Shown here: in pieces, positions 43,701-53,813 of the stretch
Layout of the letters: each line of letters opens with the position of its first letter
How positions within the stretch are numbered: position 1 is the first letter of the stretch
Assembly (NCBI RefSeq): GCF_001468065.1
Contig: NZ_LNYZ01000025.1
Location: 37,448-101,447 of the forward strand
Direction of reading: 5' to 3'
Source of the DNA: Legionella steigerwaltii
GTDB lineage: Bacteria > Pseudomonadota > Gammaproteobacteria > Legionellales > Legionellaceae
Length of the DNA: 64,000 nt
The notes under the pieces: model-generated
Told to the model about the DNA's origin: nothing
Database searches by the model: none
Seen by the model: the letters and a program-made list of their open reading frames with translations, nothing else
Program-made: the position numbers and the translations under genes

Positions 43701-46403
43701 TTCTAATATATCTATTGGCCTATTTGCTAGGAATGCAGCCAAATATTTTTCGAACTTTTGAGCGGAATCTTTGAGTTCGGGGGGGATTCCAAATTTAAAA
43801 TAGGGTTGGAAGACTGAATATAACTTGAGGCATTCAGTTTTTGCAGCTTCATCGAAACTTGTTAACAACAAGTTACTGCCGTAAAGCTGCGGTTTTGATT
43901 CAATCTGTTTTTTTACTATCTGAGAAAAGCGAGTATATGCACTCTGGATGTTCTGAAACTCATTTTTATTGAACCACTCAAAATTGATATAATCAAAGAA
44001 GTCTTGGACATTTTTATCCAGACCTAAAAAAAGGTCTTTAGATGGAATATCTGTGACTTCTTTATTTGCAAATAAATCGGATAAATAACGTTCAAAATTT
44101 TTCGCAGTATCTTTAAATTCAGTGGATACAATGGACCCTAAGTAAGGTTGAAACACCTTAAATAACCGATGGCACTCTGCTTTTACTGTATCGTCGAATT
44201 GGCTCAGGTCCAAATTTTTTTCATAGAGCTGGGGTTTTGCGGCGATTTGTTCTTTGACTATCTTGGCAAAATCCAAATAAGCATTTTCGATTCGTTGGAA
44301 TACTGGTTTTCTGAGTCTGAATTTTTTATCTTTATCTTGCTCAACTTGTAGCGGTATTGATTCATCAGCAGTATATACATCCGTTTTTTCACTATAGGGG
44401 AATAAAACTAAATTTGCTTTTTTGTGTACTGAATCAATAATGTCTTTATTTAATTTAATATGAAAAACCTTGCTGTTCTCATCTTTAGTAATTAAATGAG
44501 TTAACGCTTTTTCTTTTGCTAAAACAAAACTTATATGATCTGCAGGAAGCTGCTTTTTTATCCGGCGTACGCGCGTTCCCACATATGAATACCAGTCTTC
44601 TTTCTCAGGCCCAGTCAATCTGGAGATTACCAGTTCGTTTAAATCGATGTCGAGTTGGGCCATATATGGCTTAAGGAGCTTATAGTGCTTTATAAGCTCT
44701 TTTTTAACTTCCGGAGGGAGTTGATACAATTGAAGTGTTTTATAACGAGGATCGTTCAATAGAGCAAAAAATTGCTTGCACGCTGCATTTGCTTTTTGAA
44801 TTTTATATAATGCTTTATTGTCCTTATCGATCCTTTTATACGTCATTTCTAATCTTAATTCGATAAAACGCTGATCTTCTATCTCAAGTAAATCCTCTCC
44901 TTTCGCTTTAAAATCAATTGCCTTTTTGGGCAGATAAAGAATTTTTTCGTATAAGACTTTGATTTGTTCCATTAAAGGAACAGACAAAGTGCCAGGCTTA
45001 AGCATGGCATTGTCTTCAATTTTATCGACCAAACCAAATAAAGTAGGAAAAACGGTGTACTTAAGCTGTGCTAATTTGTCGCGGACTAAATCCTGAGATG
45101 ATTCACTGAGCTCTCCAATTTGCTCTAAAGTAGTCATGGATAAAGTGATTATATTGCTAATTATATGGATATAATTTAAAAATTTAAGTGAAACAAGAAC
45201 GTGGCTTCCTTTTAAATTTTCTATATCATTCAATAGATTAAGTGCTGCATTTTGTAGCTCGGCCAGCTTTTCTTGGTTAAGCTTGGGTTCCGATTTTTTA
45301 ATCTGCGAAGAAAATTTCTCTATGTAATGGGTTAATTTATCAATATAACTTGGTAAAACTGCACTGAATTGAGTGAGAAAATTATAATCTACATCGCCAC
45401 CAATAGGCCGCATTTGATCAACGGCGATTCCTGCTACTTCCCCTACTTGGTAAGCTAATGGCATGGGTTTTAGTGCTTTTACTATAGCCTTTTGTTCTGT
45501 AGAGTGATTTTCTGCAAAAATTTGGATTTGATTGAATAAAGGCAGAATAAGGGCTAATTCCTCATTAAACATGTCTCTTAGATCAACATCTAAATGAGTA
45601 AGCAGATAACTTGCTTCATAAGCCGAATCTATTGTTTTACTATAGAGCTCTTTCAGATCAGAATAAGTTCGTTTGATGTTTCTGACATCGACATGTTCCA
45701 AATCTAAAAAAGTAAGGCGTGCATGGTAAAGTGCATTAATTAGTTTTTTAATTTGAGAAATATTATCCGGATCCAGATCATAGTTGGTAAAAGGAGCCCA
45801 GTTGATGTGACCATTTCTTGAAACCGCTGATAATACACGTGCTCTAAATGCATCGAGTGTAAAAGGAAGGGTATGATTTCTTCTCGATGTAATTCTAAGA
45901 ATTTCGGGCATATACGGCTCAAGGTCTTTAGGTGCAAACTCTGAGCCTAAATTAATTTTTAATTCTTCCTTTTTTATTATCCCAGTTATCAAATTTCCCT
46001 TGGGATCAAGAACAGTATATTCAAGACCTTCGTCAATTATACGGACATACAATGTGCCTTTTTCGGGGTTTATTTTGTCGCGCATTAAGGAAATGTTGTA
46101 TTTAAAAGGAATTGGTGCATCGAGCTCTTTTAAAACAACATCTTTAACCGTTTCATCTTTTGGGGTAATTACTGAATAGGCGACTTTTCCATTTTGTTCC
46201 CTTATGTACAATTTCCCGGGTTCTATTATGGTTTCATCCGACATGAAACAAAGCTCATAGCGAGGAAAATAAGGAACTATTCGAGGACTAACATTTTTGC
46301 TGTATAGAATATCAAAAATTTTAGTGTCAATTTGCTCCAGTATTTTAGATATCTGGTTTTGCTTAAATGACTCTAATAATTTTATATATTCTTCAAGTAT
46401 CAT
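40770..46403 (-). CDS. Giant 1877-aa helical protein with internal repeats; effector candidate
   Basis: I recognise no enzyme domain. The N-terminus holds two related units of about 45 residues (61-100 and 112-152), each with G-x-LY(I/V)R...Y(S/T)V(I/L)xPK. Next comes LPEILRITSRRNHTLPF-type sequence (about 165-181), a style I associate with Legionella proteins. Three tandem helical repeats follow at about 704-808, 818-925 and 995-1105, each with FQPY(L/F) and F(E/D)(R/K)YL, plus a faint earlier copy near 537-585. The rest is long charged helix. There is no signal peptide or clear membrane helix. Size and style recall the giant SdhA/SidH-type Dot/Icm substrates, but I cannot confirm homology. 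The ATG has only a weak ribosome-binding site. Confidence 0.65.
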   Translation of the reverse strand: MILEEYIKLLESFKQNQISKILEQIDTKIFDILYSKNVSPRIVPYFPRYELCFMSDETIIEPGKLYIREQNGKVAYSVITPKDETVKDVVLKELDAPIPFKYNISLMRDKINPEKGTLYVRIIDEGLEYTVLDPKGNLITGIIKKEELKINLGSEFAPKDLEPYMPEILRITSRRNHTLPFTLDAFRARVLSAVSRNGHINWAPFTNYDLDPDNISQIKKLINALYHARLTFLDLEHVDVRNIKRTYSDLKELYSKTIDSAYEASYLLTHLDVDLRDMFNEELALILPLFNQIQIFAENHSTEQKAIVKALKPMPLAYQVGEVAGIAVDQMRPIGGDVDYNFLTQFSAVLPSYIDKLTHYIEKFSSQIKKSEPKLNQEKLAELQNAALNLLNDIENLKGSHVLVSLKFLNYIHIISNIITLSMTTLEQIGELSESSQDLVRDKLAQLKYTVFPTLFGLVDKIEDNAMLKPGTLSVPLMEQIKVLYEKILYLPKKAIDFKAKGEDLLEIEDQRFIELRLEMTYKRIDKDNKALYKIQKANAACKQFFALLNDPRYKTLQLYQLPPEVKKELIKHYKLLKPYMAQLDIDLNELVISRLTGPEKEDWYSYVGTRVRRIKKQLPADHISFVLAKEKALTHLITKDENSKVFHIKLNKDIIDSVHKKANLVLFPYSEKTDVYTADESIPLQVEQDKDKKFRLRKPVFQRIENAYLDFAKIVKEQIAAKPQLYEKNLDLSQFDDTVKAECHRLFKVFQPYLGSIVSTEFKDTAKNFERYLSDLFANKEVTDIPSKDLFLGLDKNVQDFFDYINFEWFNKNEFQNIQSAYTRFSQIVKKQIESKPQLYGSNLLLTSFDEAAKTECLKLYSVFQPYFKFGIPPELKDSAQKFEKYLAAFLANRPIDILEAPPASLFLQLDEHTQDFLAKWKDKSQTHYDFANARFLDEKESKALGIKRAEDAKLHFKTIEGDKLLQNLEQLSADQSLEICQWYQNKHNKFLVVKNAYSQFLELLHKEIKKNPKIRGNISLLNELAPGVKAQLRNLYSIFQPYLICAVPPEQKEDALNFDKYLVASLSDKKFFRKDAPPVRMFLGFRSYFRDTFVRVTTEWNRRTERFSNLAKNKFTLENNTAVLAPAPKTGREHHVIQHTNYSKCIHQFRQSLFEVTKLFNQAMQDELTPHQSPELLDLSPTGMLNDAIQTVFPPSAVPFPEMEDNNKRLSQSRQVCALKDIFNSLFHLEGIVHELENLNNQSIKSKYVYYLLQAYGHLNEIIKSAQRLAADPHLGFIARDLVAKAQSLYATFEEHSDAYQVAPEQVPYGPTNVQYNSLWYVLNAFYISPKHIRSLKNTNYLTTEELNELHFRAKKATLIIETLINSSDSYFKLFLQTPNMIYLYQELTAKLNEFTSTSHDAILDNIEKMRSTIFTPMLLEADRWENRLGLFPGILSGPLRQITNEFFKGLLHSLDLNSKTRIGLICDTEPLEKRINITKKQIKRTKRYLKKIDKDYQDIENLYSWYLQVTTPIDVFDISAPPKPPVKLDQAKIELCAAYKKALPKLAKLKQDKKVEIARSQYPEDHKLDALCNSGLKAYDPHFTEIEALIVASHHYYLGLKATHQMRLDTSEEHLGYLMSLVPIQEQEKKAFVEQYTTESFDKHFAVMCNRHIGLEYTDKEYRAELKAYLLKLKNGIIEKSKPSKDIDRSIKKLLEIEISKFEEKYYAQYYHLDRVRVALAQFKIYLSYSRTAIANGSSVSESDDTLNAKSDRIVALEQIADNTTLEIKDRLKLIRNQVEVPNFSRIILKHKQVDTFSFAYLKMCFLSLLEALNLYTPTRQKLLDNINDAVHNPPEISELTKRFGLFASTKTAKDVETKRYEAPAMPISNPNPI
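43089..44294 (-). repeat. Three diverged protein repeats inside the 1877-aa gene
   Basis: The repeats are protein-level units of about 105-110 residues at nucleotides 43980-44294, 43629-43952 and 43089-43421. Shared landmarks are an (A/S)Y.(D/R/Q)F start, a KPQLY or NPKIR turn, a (L)(F/Y)..FQPY motif, an F(E/D)(R/K)YL motif and a LFL.L or MFLGF near the end. They differ too much for recent duplication. Confidence 0.7.
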
Positions 46404-46548
46404 TTACAGTAAGCCTAATTAATTCATAAGTTGAAGCTACTTAGTCGATACTAATAATACCTCAATTTGACAATATTTTCGACTGTTATTGCAGATAAAT
46501 CAATGATAACTTCTTTATGTATTACTGTTTTTGCTCTATGGAGATGAA

Positions 46549-47022
46549 TCATGAGTGGGTTTTTACTGATAATTCCAAAACGAACTCTGCAACCAATTCA
46601 GTGAGCCCAGGGTAATCTGTATAAGCTCTAATCTGGATAGGTTGAGTCACTCGTTCCCCTGATTTTTGAGACTCTTCTAACATCGCCTCGACTTTTTTCC
46701 CTTCATCACAAACGAAATAAACATCTGCTTCAGGGCGACGTAAAAATTGAGCCTGAAAAGATTTAAAAACAATAGAGGCTTTCATTTGTTTCCGGTCAGC
46801 ATGATAAAAACTATGTAAACCGCCCGCTAAATCAGCACCAACACTCAGTGCGCCGAAATACATCGAATTTAAATGATTACGGCTGCGTCGATTTAAAGGG
46901 AGACAAACAATGATTTCATTATCGGTAAGTTTCAGGAGTCGAGGTTTTAAGTAGCCAATCAAGGGTACTTTAAAATGACTAAATTTCCAGAGAAAGAATT
47001 TAAAACGACTCAAAATACTCAT
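46549..47022 (-). CDS. DUF4442 hot-dog thioesterase-like protein
   Basis: This 157-aa protein resembles the DUF4442/PaaI-like hot-dog family, which includes acyl-CoA thioesterases. Recognisable pieces are the NEIIVCLPLNRRSRNHLNSMYFGALSVGADLAGGL helix region and the KASIVFKSFQAQFLRRPEADVYFVCDEG strands. The Asn in NHLNSMYFGAL is at the position where PaaI enzymes keep an active-site residue. It stands alone between the giant gene and uvrA. Activity and substrate are not determined by sequence. Confidence 0.78.
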   Translation of the reverse strand: MSILSRFKFFLWKFSHFKVPLIGYLKPRLLKLTDNEIIVCLPLNRRSRNHLNSMYFGALSVGADLAGGLHSFYHADRKQMKASIVFKSFQAQFLRRPEADVYFVCDEGKKVEAMLEESQKSGERVTQPIQIRAYTDYPGLTELVAEFVLELSVKTHS

Positions 47023-47505
47023 GAATTTTCCTTTTTTATCATATCTTCCGCATCATCTTGTGTATAAAGACTCGCTGGGGAGAGGAACAATACGAGCCAT
47101 AATAAAGTCCTTATACAACATAGGCTATTATCCTTCGCACTCCTTTGAGTTAGGAAGAATGAGTTTAAGACAGTATAAATTTAAAAACAATTAGGGACAA
47201 AAATCTATTATGCTTACTGGGCCCGGTGCACACTCGTCAGAGATAAGTGCTAACGGATAAGTAAGTAGCATGCTACTTGTGGTCGAAAAGTGGGTTGTAT
47301 CTAATCGTTTTATTTTTTGGTGCAAAAATGTGCTAGAATAAAAAGATTATTTCGACCGATTACTAGGGTATATTTATATAACCCCTAATGTAAAAATACT
47401 TATTTGATCTATACGCTCTATTTTTTTGACGTATAATTACCTATTTTGCAGCCGCAAATTAGAGAACCATAACTAATCTGTTTTAAACCAAATTATCGAA
47501 TTTTT
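47023..47505. other. 483-base intergenic region upstream of uvrA
   Basis: No gene is visible. A TATAAT box at 47432-47437 may be the -10 of the uvrA promoter, but no well-spaced -35 accompanies it. I see no CTG-N10-CAG LexA-type operator; to my knowledge L. pneumophila lacks a classic LexA SOS response. The rest is AT-rich and shows no large palindrome. Confidence 0.4.
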
Positions 47506-50331
47506 ATGCATACTATCACCATACGTGGTGCAAGAACCCACAATCTTAAAAATCTTGACTTGGATTTACCACGCGATCAATTAATTGTAATTACGGGTTT
47601 ATCCGGTTCGGGAAAATCCTCTTTAGCCTTTGATACATTGTATGCAGAGGGGCAACGTCGTTATGTTGAATCGCTATCCGCTTATGCGCGACAATTTTTA
47701 GCAATGATGGAAAAGCCTGATGTTGATTCAATAGAGGGTTTATCACCGGCAATTTCCATTGAGCAGAAAGCAACGTCGCACAATCCTCGTTCCACAGTGG
47801 GAACTATTACTGAAATTTATGATTATTTACGGTTACTCTACGCACGCGTAGGTGAGCCTCGTTGCCCTACGCATCATGTCAGTTTGCATGCACAAACGAT
47901 CAGTCAAATGGTGGATCAAGTATTAGCTTTACCTACAGACAGTAAAGTCATGATCTTGGCTCCAGTTGTACGCGAACGTAAAGGAGAGCAGGTCCAGCTT
48001 TTACAACAGTTACAAGCTCAAGGCTATGTACGCGCTCGTATTGATGGGGAACTCTATGAGTTGGATTCTCCCCCTAAACTGGGTCTGCGCACGAAGCATA
48101 CGATTGAAGTAGTGGTGGATCGCTTTAAAGTCAGACCAGATATTGCGCAACGCTTAAGTGAGTCATTTGAAAATGCTATAAATTTGGCAGAAGGCCTCGC
48201 AATAGTGGCTTCTATGGATAATCAATTTGACGATCTGGTTTTTTCTTCCAAATTTGCATGTCCTGAGTGTGGATACAGTCTAAGTGAATTAGAGCCCAGA
48301 CTTTTTTCATTTAATAATCCAGTTGGTGCTTGTCCTTCTTGCGATGGGCTGGGTGTCGATCAGTTTTTTGATCCGGATCGTGTTGTTCATGATCAAACTG
48401 CCAGTTTGGCTGAAGGAGCTATACGCGGCTGGGATAAAAAAACGACTTATTATTTCTCAATGCTCGAATCACTTGCGCAACATTATGGTTTTGATACCCA
48501 GACTGCATTTTGTGATTTGCCTGAAGAAGTACGTCAAATTGTTTTGTATGGAGGGCGTGACGTTATCGATTTTCATTATCATAGGCCCAATGGTGGTTAT
48601 ATGGTTAAGCGACATCCATTTGAAGGAATTATTCCTAACATGCAACGACGTTATCGTGAATCCGATTCGGGAATGATACGTGAGGAGCTTGCCAAGTATT
48701 TATCCTCTCGTCCATGTCAGAGTTGTCAGGGTGCAAGGTTACGCGAAGAAGCTCGACATGTGTTTGTTGATGATAAAAATTTACCTGAAGTGACCGCCTA
48801 TTCGATTGAAAAAGCCTATGTGTTTTTTAAAAATTTGCGTTTGACAGGCTATAAAGGTGAGATCGCAGCAAAAATAAATAAAGAAATTGTTGAGCGATTA
48901 GGGTTCCTGGTTAATGTAGGTCTGGATTATCTTTCATTAACTCGCAGTGCTGAAACGTTATCTGGCGGGGAAGCGCAACGTATTCGGTTAGCCAGTCAAA
49001 TTGGCTCCGGATTAGTGGGGGTGATGTATATTTTGGATGAACCCTCTATTGGTTTGCATCAAAGGGATAATGATCGCTTGTTAAAAACATTGATGCACTT
49101 AAGAAATCTGGGGAATACGGTCATTGTTGTGGAACATGATGAAGATGCAATTCGCAGTGCGGATTTTGTTCTGGATATAGGCCCTGGCGCGGGGGTACAT
49201 GGTGGCGAAATTGTTGCTCATGGAACGCCGCAAGAAATTATGCAATCGCCTGCCTCATTGACTGGCCAATACTTATCCGGAAAACAATCCATTGCAATCC
49301 CTAAGTCTCGCTTACCCATTAATCCCGAAAAAATGATTCATTTAAAAGGAGTTGTTTGCAATAACTTACTTGATGTCGATGTCAGTATTCCTTTAGGCTT
49401 GCTTACTTGTATTACGGGGGTTTCTGGTTCGGGTAAGTCAAGTTTGATTAATGATACTTTATATCCGAGTGCTGCTAATCTGTTAAATAGGGCAAGTTTG
49501 TTTACTCCTGGTTCAGTGAAAGAGATAGCAGGCTTAGACTTATGCGATAAGGTAATTGATATTGATCAAAGTCCAATTGGGAGAACCCCACGTTCTAATC
49601 CAGCGACATATACGGGAATATTTACTCATATTCGAGAATTATTTGCAGCGACTCCTGAATCTCGAGCACGAGGTTATCAGCCTGGACGTTTTAGCTTTAA
49701 TGTGCGTGGTGGACGTTGTGAAGCGTGTCAGGGTGATGGACTGATTAAAGTTGAAATGCACTTTTTGCCTGATATTTACGTGTCATGTGATGTATGTAAA
49801 GGAAAGCGCTACAATCGCGAAACTCTTGATATTCAATACAAAGGCAAAAATATTCACGAAGTATTAGAAATGACGGTTGAAGATGCGAGTCATTTTTTCG
49901 CAGCGATTCCAGTATTAGCCAGAAAATGTCAAACTTTGATGGATGTTGGTTTGTCTTATATTAAATTAGGGCAAAGTGCGACTACCCTTTCTGGTGGGGA
50001 GGCACAGAGAATTAAACTGTCTCGAGAACTGTCAAAGCGGGATACAGGAAGCACTTTATATATTCTCGACGAACCGACTACAGGGTTACATTTTCATGAT
50101 ACCAAACAGTTATTAGCTGTATTATTTCGCCTGCGAGAGCAAGGGAATACGGTTGTGATTATTGAACATAATTTGGATGTGATTAAAACAGCAGATTGGA
50201 TTATTGATTTGGGGCCAGAAGGAGGAAGTAAAGGAGGGCGTATTGTAGCAACTGGCACACCAGAGCAAGTTGCTGAATGTGAACACTCCTATACAGGTCA
50301 ATTTTTAAAGCCTATTTTGAAGGTACGATGA
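47506..50331 (+). CDS. uvrA: Excinuclease ABC subunit A
   Basis: This 941-aa ATPase is the damage-recognition subunit of nucleotide excision repair and works with UvrB in the cytoplasm. Two ABC modules are visible: Walker A motifs [10 protein letters not shown] and [10 protein letters not shown], signature motifs [12 protein letters not shown] and [12 protein letters not shown], and Walker [11 protein letters not shown] and [10 protein letters not shown]. Zinc-binding cysteine clusters (CPECG...CPSCDG and CEACQGDG...CDVCKG) are complete. Length is normal. The gene is monocistronic by position. Confidence 0.98.
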   Translation: MHTITIRGARTHNLKNLDLDLPRDQLIVITGLSGSGKSSLAFDTLYAEGQRRYVESLSAYARQFLAMMEKPDVDSIEGLSPAISIEQKATSHNPRSTVGTITEIYDYLRLLYARVGEPRCPTHHVSLHAQTISQMVDQVLALPTDSKVMILAPVVRERKGEQVQLLQQLQAQGYVRARIDGELYELDSPPKLGLRTKHTIEVVVDRFKVRPDIAQRLSESFENAINLAEGLAIVASMDNQFDDLVFSSKFACPECGYSLSELEPRLFSFNNPVGACPSCDGLGVDQFFDPDRVVHDQTASLAEGAIRGWDKKTTYYFSMLESLAQHYGFDTQTAFCDLPEEVRQIVLYGGRDVIDFHYHRPNGGYMVKRHPFEGIIPNMQRRYRESDSGMIREELAKYLSSRPCQSCQGARLREEARHVFVDDKNLPEVTAYSIEKAYVFFKNLRLTGYKGEIAAKINKEIVERLGFLVNVGLDYLSLTRSAETLSGGEAQRIRLASQIGSGLVGVMYILDEPSIGLHQRDNDRLLKTLMHLRNLGNTVIVVEHDEDAIRSADFVLDIGPGAGVHGGEIVAHGTPQEIMQSPASLTGQYLSGKQSIAIPKSRLPINPEKMIHLKGVVCNNLLDVDVSIPLGLLTCITGVSGSGKSSLINDTLYPSAANLLNRASLFTPGSVKEIAGLDLCDKVIDIDQSPIGRTPRSNPATYTGIFTHIRELFAATPESRARGYQPGRFSFNVRGGRCEACQGDGLIKVEMHFLPDIYVSCDVCKGKRYNRETLDIQYKGKNIHEVLEMTVEDASHFFAAIPVLARKCQTLMDVGLSYIKLGQSATTLSGGEAQRIKLSRELSKRDTGSTLYILDEPTTGLHFHDTKQLLAVLFRLREQGNTVVIIEHNLDVIKTADWIIDLGPEGGSKGGRIVATGTPEQVAECEHSYTGQFLKPILKVR

Positions 50332-50362
50332 TTTTTTTGCTAATATTTAAAAATTAATGGAA

Positions 50363-50914
50363 TCATACATCAACGCTATTAATTTTTTTTAAATAATTGT
50401 ATGCATAAAAGCTAAGTGGTAAGAGTAATGCCCAGGTAAAACCAACAGCAAGATAAAATGGATAACTTTGTTCAATCACCACAATATTGCAAGCAGCGCC
50501 AATTTTATAAGCAAAGGGCATCAAAAAAAGGATAAGAAGAAACCAAATAAAATAGTAACGCATGAACTGTTCATTAAGAATAATCAGGTTTAATCCGAAA
50601 CTTAACCAAATGCAAATCATCCAAGGGGCTGTAAAATAAGAACTAAAGGGATTTGCTTTAAAATAAATATAGTTTTGATGCAGCCAAATCGTATCAGTAA
50701 GTGAGCCAATAAGTCCAATAAGAAGGGCAAACAATAACGCATTTAAATAGGGTAATCGATTAATTGATTGCCATAGAATTTGCACCGCAATAATCAGGAA
50801 ACCAATGATTGGTCCAAGATATACATCGTTTTGTGCTGCAAAATAGAAACAGGCCATCCAACACAAATAATAAGATGAAAAATGGATACACCACCCAATT
50901 TTACTTTTATTCAT
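50363..50914 (-). CDS. DUF2878-like integral membrane protein
   Basis: This 183-aa inner-membrane protein has about six hydrophobic helices and the pattern LFALLIGLIGSLTDTIWLHQNYIYF followed by APWMICIWLSFGLNLI, which fits the DUF2878 family of unknown function. I choose the ATG at 50914, which has AAGAG eight bases upstream; in-frame starts 2 and 10 codons earlier exist. It is convergent with uvrA and divergent from lemA. No function is suggested by context. Confidence 0.75.
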   Translation of the reverse strand: MNKSKIGWCIHFSSYYLCWMACFYFAAQNDVYLGPIIGFLIIAVQILWQSINRLPYLNALLFALLIGLIGSLTDTIWLHQNYIYFKANPFSSYFTAPWMICIWLSFGLNLIILNEQFMRYYFIWFLLILFLMPFAYKIGAACNIVVIEQSYPFYLAVGFTWALLLPLSFYAYNYLKKINSVDV

Positions 50915-51025
50915 CAGCATTACTCTTATAGTTTGGGTCCTCAAAAAATCCTCAGTACTTCTACTGTTTTTTTTCTCATTTTCGATCTATAACTAAATTG
51001 TAGGAAATTTTGCATAGGAAGAAAA

Positions 51026-51607
51026 ATGGGCACTTTTTTTATTGTTCTTATAATTATTGTAGTACTTATATTTATATGGGCTATTGGTATTTACAATACC
51101 TTAATTCATTTAATAGAAGCGATTAATAACGACAAAAAACAAATCGATATTCAATTAGATCGTCGTTTTAAGGTATTTGAATCTTTAATTGAAGCCGTAA
51201 AAAAATATATGGATTACGAGCAAACTACACTAAAAGATGTAGTCGCTTTGCGTAATCAGGCTCAAGCAGCCAAAGCTGCGGGAGATGAACAAGGGCGTAT
51301 TGCTGCAGAGAATCAAATTTCCCAAATTGCATCTGGACTTAATGTGGTATTTGAACGATACCCTGATTTGAAAGCAAGCCAAAATGTAATGCAATTGCAG
51401 GAAGAAATTGTCAATACCGAAAATAAATTAGCTTATTCTAAGCAAGCTTATAACGATGGAATAGAGCGTTATAATGCCAAAAAGAAATCATTCTTTGAAT
51501 CTATGGTGGTATCTTTGTTTGCCTCAGCTCTAGATAAAGATTTTGTTTACTGGGGACTCCCTGAAGAGCAGATCCAAGCAAAAGAAGACTATACCGTAAA
51601 ATTTTGA
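51026..51607 (+). CDS. lemA: LemA-family membrane protein
   Basis: This 193-aa protein has one N-terminal membrane helix (about 2-24) followed by a helical-bundle domain with the LemA signatures IYNTLIHLIEAINNDKKQIDIQLDRR, VVFERYPDLKASQNVMQLQEEIVNTENKLAYSKQAYND and FFESMVVSLFA. LemA's biochemical role is unclear; it often neighbours M48 proteases, as here with a 9-base gap. GGAAGA precedes the ATG. Confidence 0.92.
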   Translation: MGTFFIVLIIIVVLIFIWAIGIYNTLIHLIEAINNDKKQIDIQLDRRFKVFESLIEAVKKYMDYEQTTLKDVVALRNQAQAAKAAGDEQGRIAAENQISQIASGLNVVFERYPDLKASQNVMQLQEEIVNTENKLAYSKQAYNDGIERYNAKKKSFFESMVVSLFASALDKDFVYWGLPEEQIQAKEDYTVKF

Positions 51608-51616
51608 GTTTAGGAT

Positions 51617-52639
51617 ATGGGGCTTGAAGAGTATCATGGCAGCGTAGGTAATTGGCGCGAGCAAATACAGCTAAATAAACGCAAAACACAAGCGGTCATT
51701 GCTTTTTTTATTGCGATTTATTTTGCTGTAGGCTTCATTGCAGATCTATTTGTTTTGCATACGGCTTATCCACAAATTACCCTAGAGCAATGTTTTCTCG
51801 CTTTAATTCACCTGAAAGTTATCCCTTATGCGACCATTCTTATGGTTGGCTTTGCGGTGGTGTCGTTAATGATAACGTATGCATTTTACGATCGAATTAT
51901 GTTATTAGGTACGGAGTATCGTGAAATTACCCCCAAAACAGCCCAAAACATACAAGAGCAACAATTATATAATGTAGTAGAAGAAATGAAGGTTGCATCG
52001 GGTTTGCAGTATATGCCCAAAGTTTTTATTATCGAAGCAAATTATATGAATGCTTTTGCGAGTGGGTACAGCGAAAAATCAGCAATGGTAGCAATTACTC
52101 GAGGTTTAATAGAAAAACTAGACAGGGCCGAACTGCAAGCAGTGATGGCTCATGAATTAAGCCACATTCGTCATTACGATATTAAATTAACTTTAATGGT
52201 GGCAGTTCTAAGTAATATTCTTTTGATCGTAGTGGATATTTTGTTTTATTCCGCATTATTTAGACGAAACGACAGACGCGAAGATAACCGTTTGTTAATG
52301 GTTATTATGGTTCTTCGCTATGTTTTGCCTTTAATTACCGTCTTGTTAGCTTTATTCTTAAGTCGAACACGCGAATATATGGCCGATGCGGGTTGCGTGG
52401 AATTAATGCGCGACAATGAACCTTTAGCGCGGGCATTACTCAAAATTAGTGCAGATCATGAACAAAATGCGGAACAGTACACACAAGAATATGGTAATAC
52501 GCCACACGAGCAGGTTAGGCAGGCATCCTATCTCTTTGATCCTTCCGATATTCAACCGGTGAAGTCTTTAAGCAGTGCTTTTGCAACACATCCTTCAATT
52601 GATGATCGTTTACGGGCTTTGGGATTTAAGCGTAAGTGA
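51617..52639 (+). CDS. M48-family membrane metalloprotease (HtpX-like)
   Basis: This 340-aa zinc protease is anchored in the inner membrane. Two helices (about 25-48 and 70-90) precede the catalytic HELSH motif (His179, Glu180, His183), and the third ligand Glu253 lies in SRTREYMADAGC. Two more helices fall between them. The end contains FATHPSIDDRLRALGF, which is typical of HtpX/M48B. It follows lemA by nine bases, so the pair is probably an operon for membrane protein quality control. Targets are unknown. Confidence 0.93.
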   Translation: MGLEEYHGSVGNWREQIQLNKRKTQAVIAFFIAIYFAVGFIADLFVLHTAYPQITLEQCFLALIHLKVIPYATILMVGFAVVSLMITYAFYDRIMLLGTEYREITPKTAQNIQEQQLYNVVEEMKVASGLQYMPKVFIIEANYMNAFASGYSEKSAMVAITRGLIEKLDRAELQAVMAHELSHIRHYDIKLTLMVAVLSNILLIVVDILFYSALFRRNDRREDNRLLMVIMVLRYVLPLITVLLALFLSRTREYMADAGCVELMRDNEPLARALLKISADHEQNAEQYTQEYGNTPHEQVRQASYLFDPSDIQPVKSLSSAFATHPSIDDRLRALGFKRK

Positions 52640-52791
52640 CAAATACTTTAACGTGCACAACAGGTCAACTCCCTTTTCCAGGTTATTTTCCAAAAGAAGA
52701 TAAAGTCTCTGTTCTTGTGCAATCTTATGTTTTAAGCTTATGATTATAACCCAAAAGTTTAATGCCTTCTCTAAAAAGGAATTTAGGTGTG

Positions 52792-53766
52792 ATGAAAAAA
52801 CAGTCTTTTATTTTATCGATTTTTTTGCTGTTTAGTGGGTTTTGTCTCAATGCAAATACTTTGTCAAAAGATGGCACAACCAATCAATCAACGATTTCAG
52901 AATATCTCATAAAAGTAACGCCAGAATTTCTTTATGGATATACCGACTTTAATTTTGATTCGACTTCAGGTGAAAATTTTAACCGATATAATGGGCATTC
53001 AAATCTTTATTCTACAGGAGCCGACCACATTTCTTTAGGTCAAACTATGATGGTTGGTGTTTATTATTTTGGAATTGATACTGAACTTAGCTCCCAGTTT
53101 TTATTGACTCCTGGATTTATTACTAACTCAGAACAGACCATACATAATCACACAATTTTTGGCCATTTATTTAAAATTTTTACTCCTGAGATTTATGCTG
53201 ATTTTGGGGGGGGGTATGGTTTTAATAAGTTTATCACTTCAACCGAGATTGCTACGGAGCCTGCTCCATTAATTGCTCAAGCAACTAATAATAATGACAA
53301 CTGGTTTCTTAGCTTTAATGCAATTTATAGAAAAACCTGGAAACAGTTGCAATTGAGAGCCAATGTTGGTGTGTTATACAGCCAAATTGATACAGGACGG
53401 TATAATTATTTTTTTCCAGCTACTGATACATTTCAAGTGATTGAGCCATTAACGAATAAAGCAACTTTAATTCTCGAGAATATTGAATTAGGTTATTATA
53501 TTAAACCCACGGTCATGCCTTTTCTAAGTGGTGGATTAATTCAAGTAGCACAATTTTCAAATAGTCGCCCACTTATAAATCCTGCAAGTATAATTAATGG
53601 TTCTCTTCCTCAATTGAATATGGATAAAGGTGGCTTTCGCGTTGGCGGAGGTATTGCATTAAGCTATAAAAATGCAACCATTCGTATTGAAGAAAAATAT
53701 TATAATGCCAGTAGAGTTTTTCAGAGCTATCAAACTCTAGTCGCATTAGAGTATCAATTTGGTTAG
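52792..53766 (+). CDS. Putative outer-membrane beta-barrel protein
   Basis: This 324-aa protein begins with a signal peptide (MKKQSFILSIFLLFSGFCLNANT) and then alternates Tyr/Phe-rich strands with polar turns. It ends LVALEYQFG, an aromatic-rich terminus like those recognised by BAM. These are features of a 12-14-strand outer-membrane barrel. I do not recognise a specific family. The ATG at 52792 follows a weak AGG; an earlier ATG ten codons upstream would lengthen the signal region. A hairpin repeat follows the stop. Confidence 0.72.
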   Translation: MKKQSFILSIFLLFSGFCLNANTLSKDGTTNQSTISEYLIKVTPEFLYGYTDFNFDSTSGENFNRYNGHSNLYSTGADHISLGQTMMVGVYYFGIDTELSSQFLLTPGFITNSEQTIHNHTIFGHLFKIFTPEIYADFGGGYGFNKFITSTEIATEPAPLIAQATNNNDNWFLSFNAIYRKTWKQLQLRANVGVLYSQIDTGRYNYFFPATDTFQVIEPLTNKATLILENIELGYYIKPTVMPFLSGGLIQVAQFSNSRPLINPASIINGSLPQLNMDKGGFRVGGGIALSYKNATIRIEEKYYNASRVFQSYQTLVALEYQFG

Positions 53767-53813
53767 GGTCTAGTTACTCAGTATGTGAGGCATCCGAAGT
53801 ATTATTTTCGCAC

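Noticed and set aside
47023..47505. Promoter with TTGATC and TATAAT upstream of uvrA
   Set aside because: The two boxes are 22 bases apart, too far for a normal sigma-70 promoter, so only the -10 was noted. No LexA-type box was found.
48323..48676. Plus-strand reading frame inside uvrA
   Set aside because: It is a shadow of the uvrA zinc-binding region in another frame.
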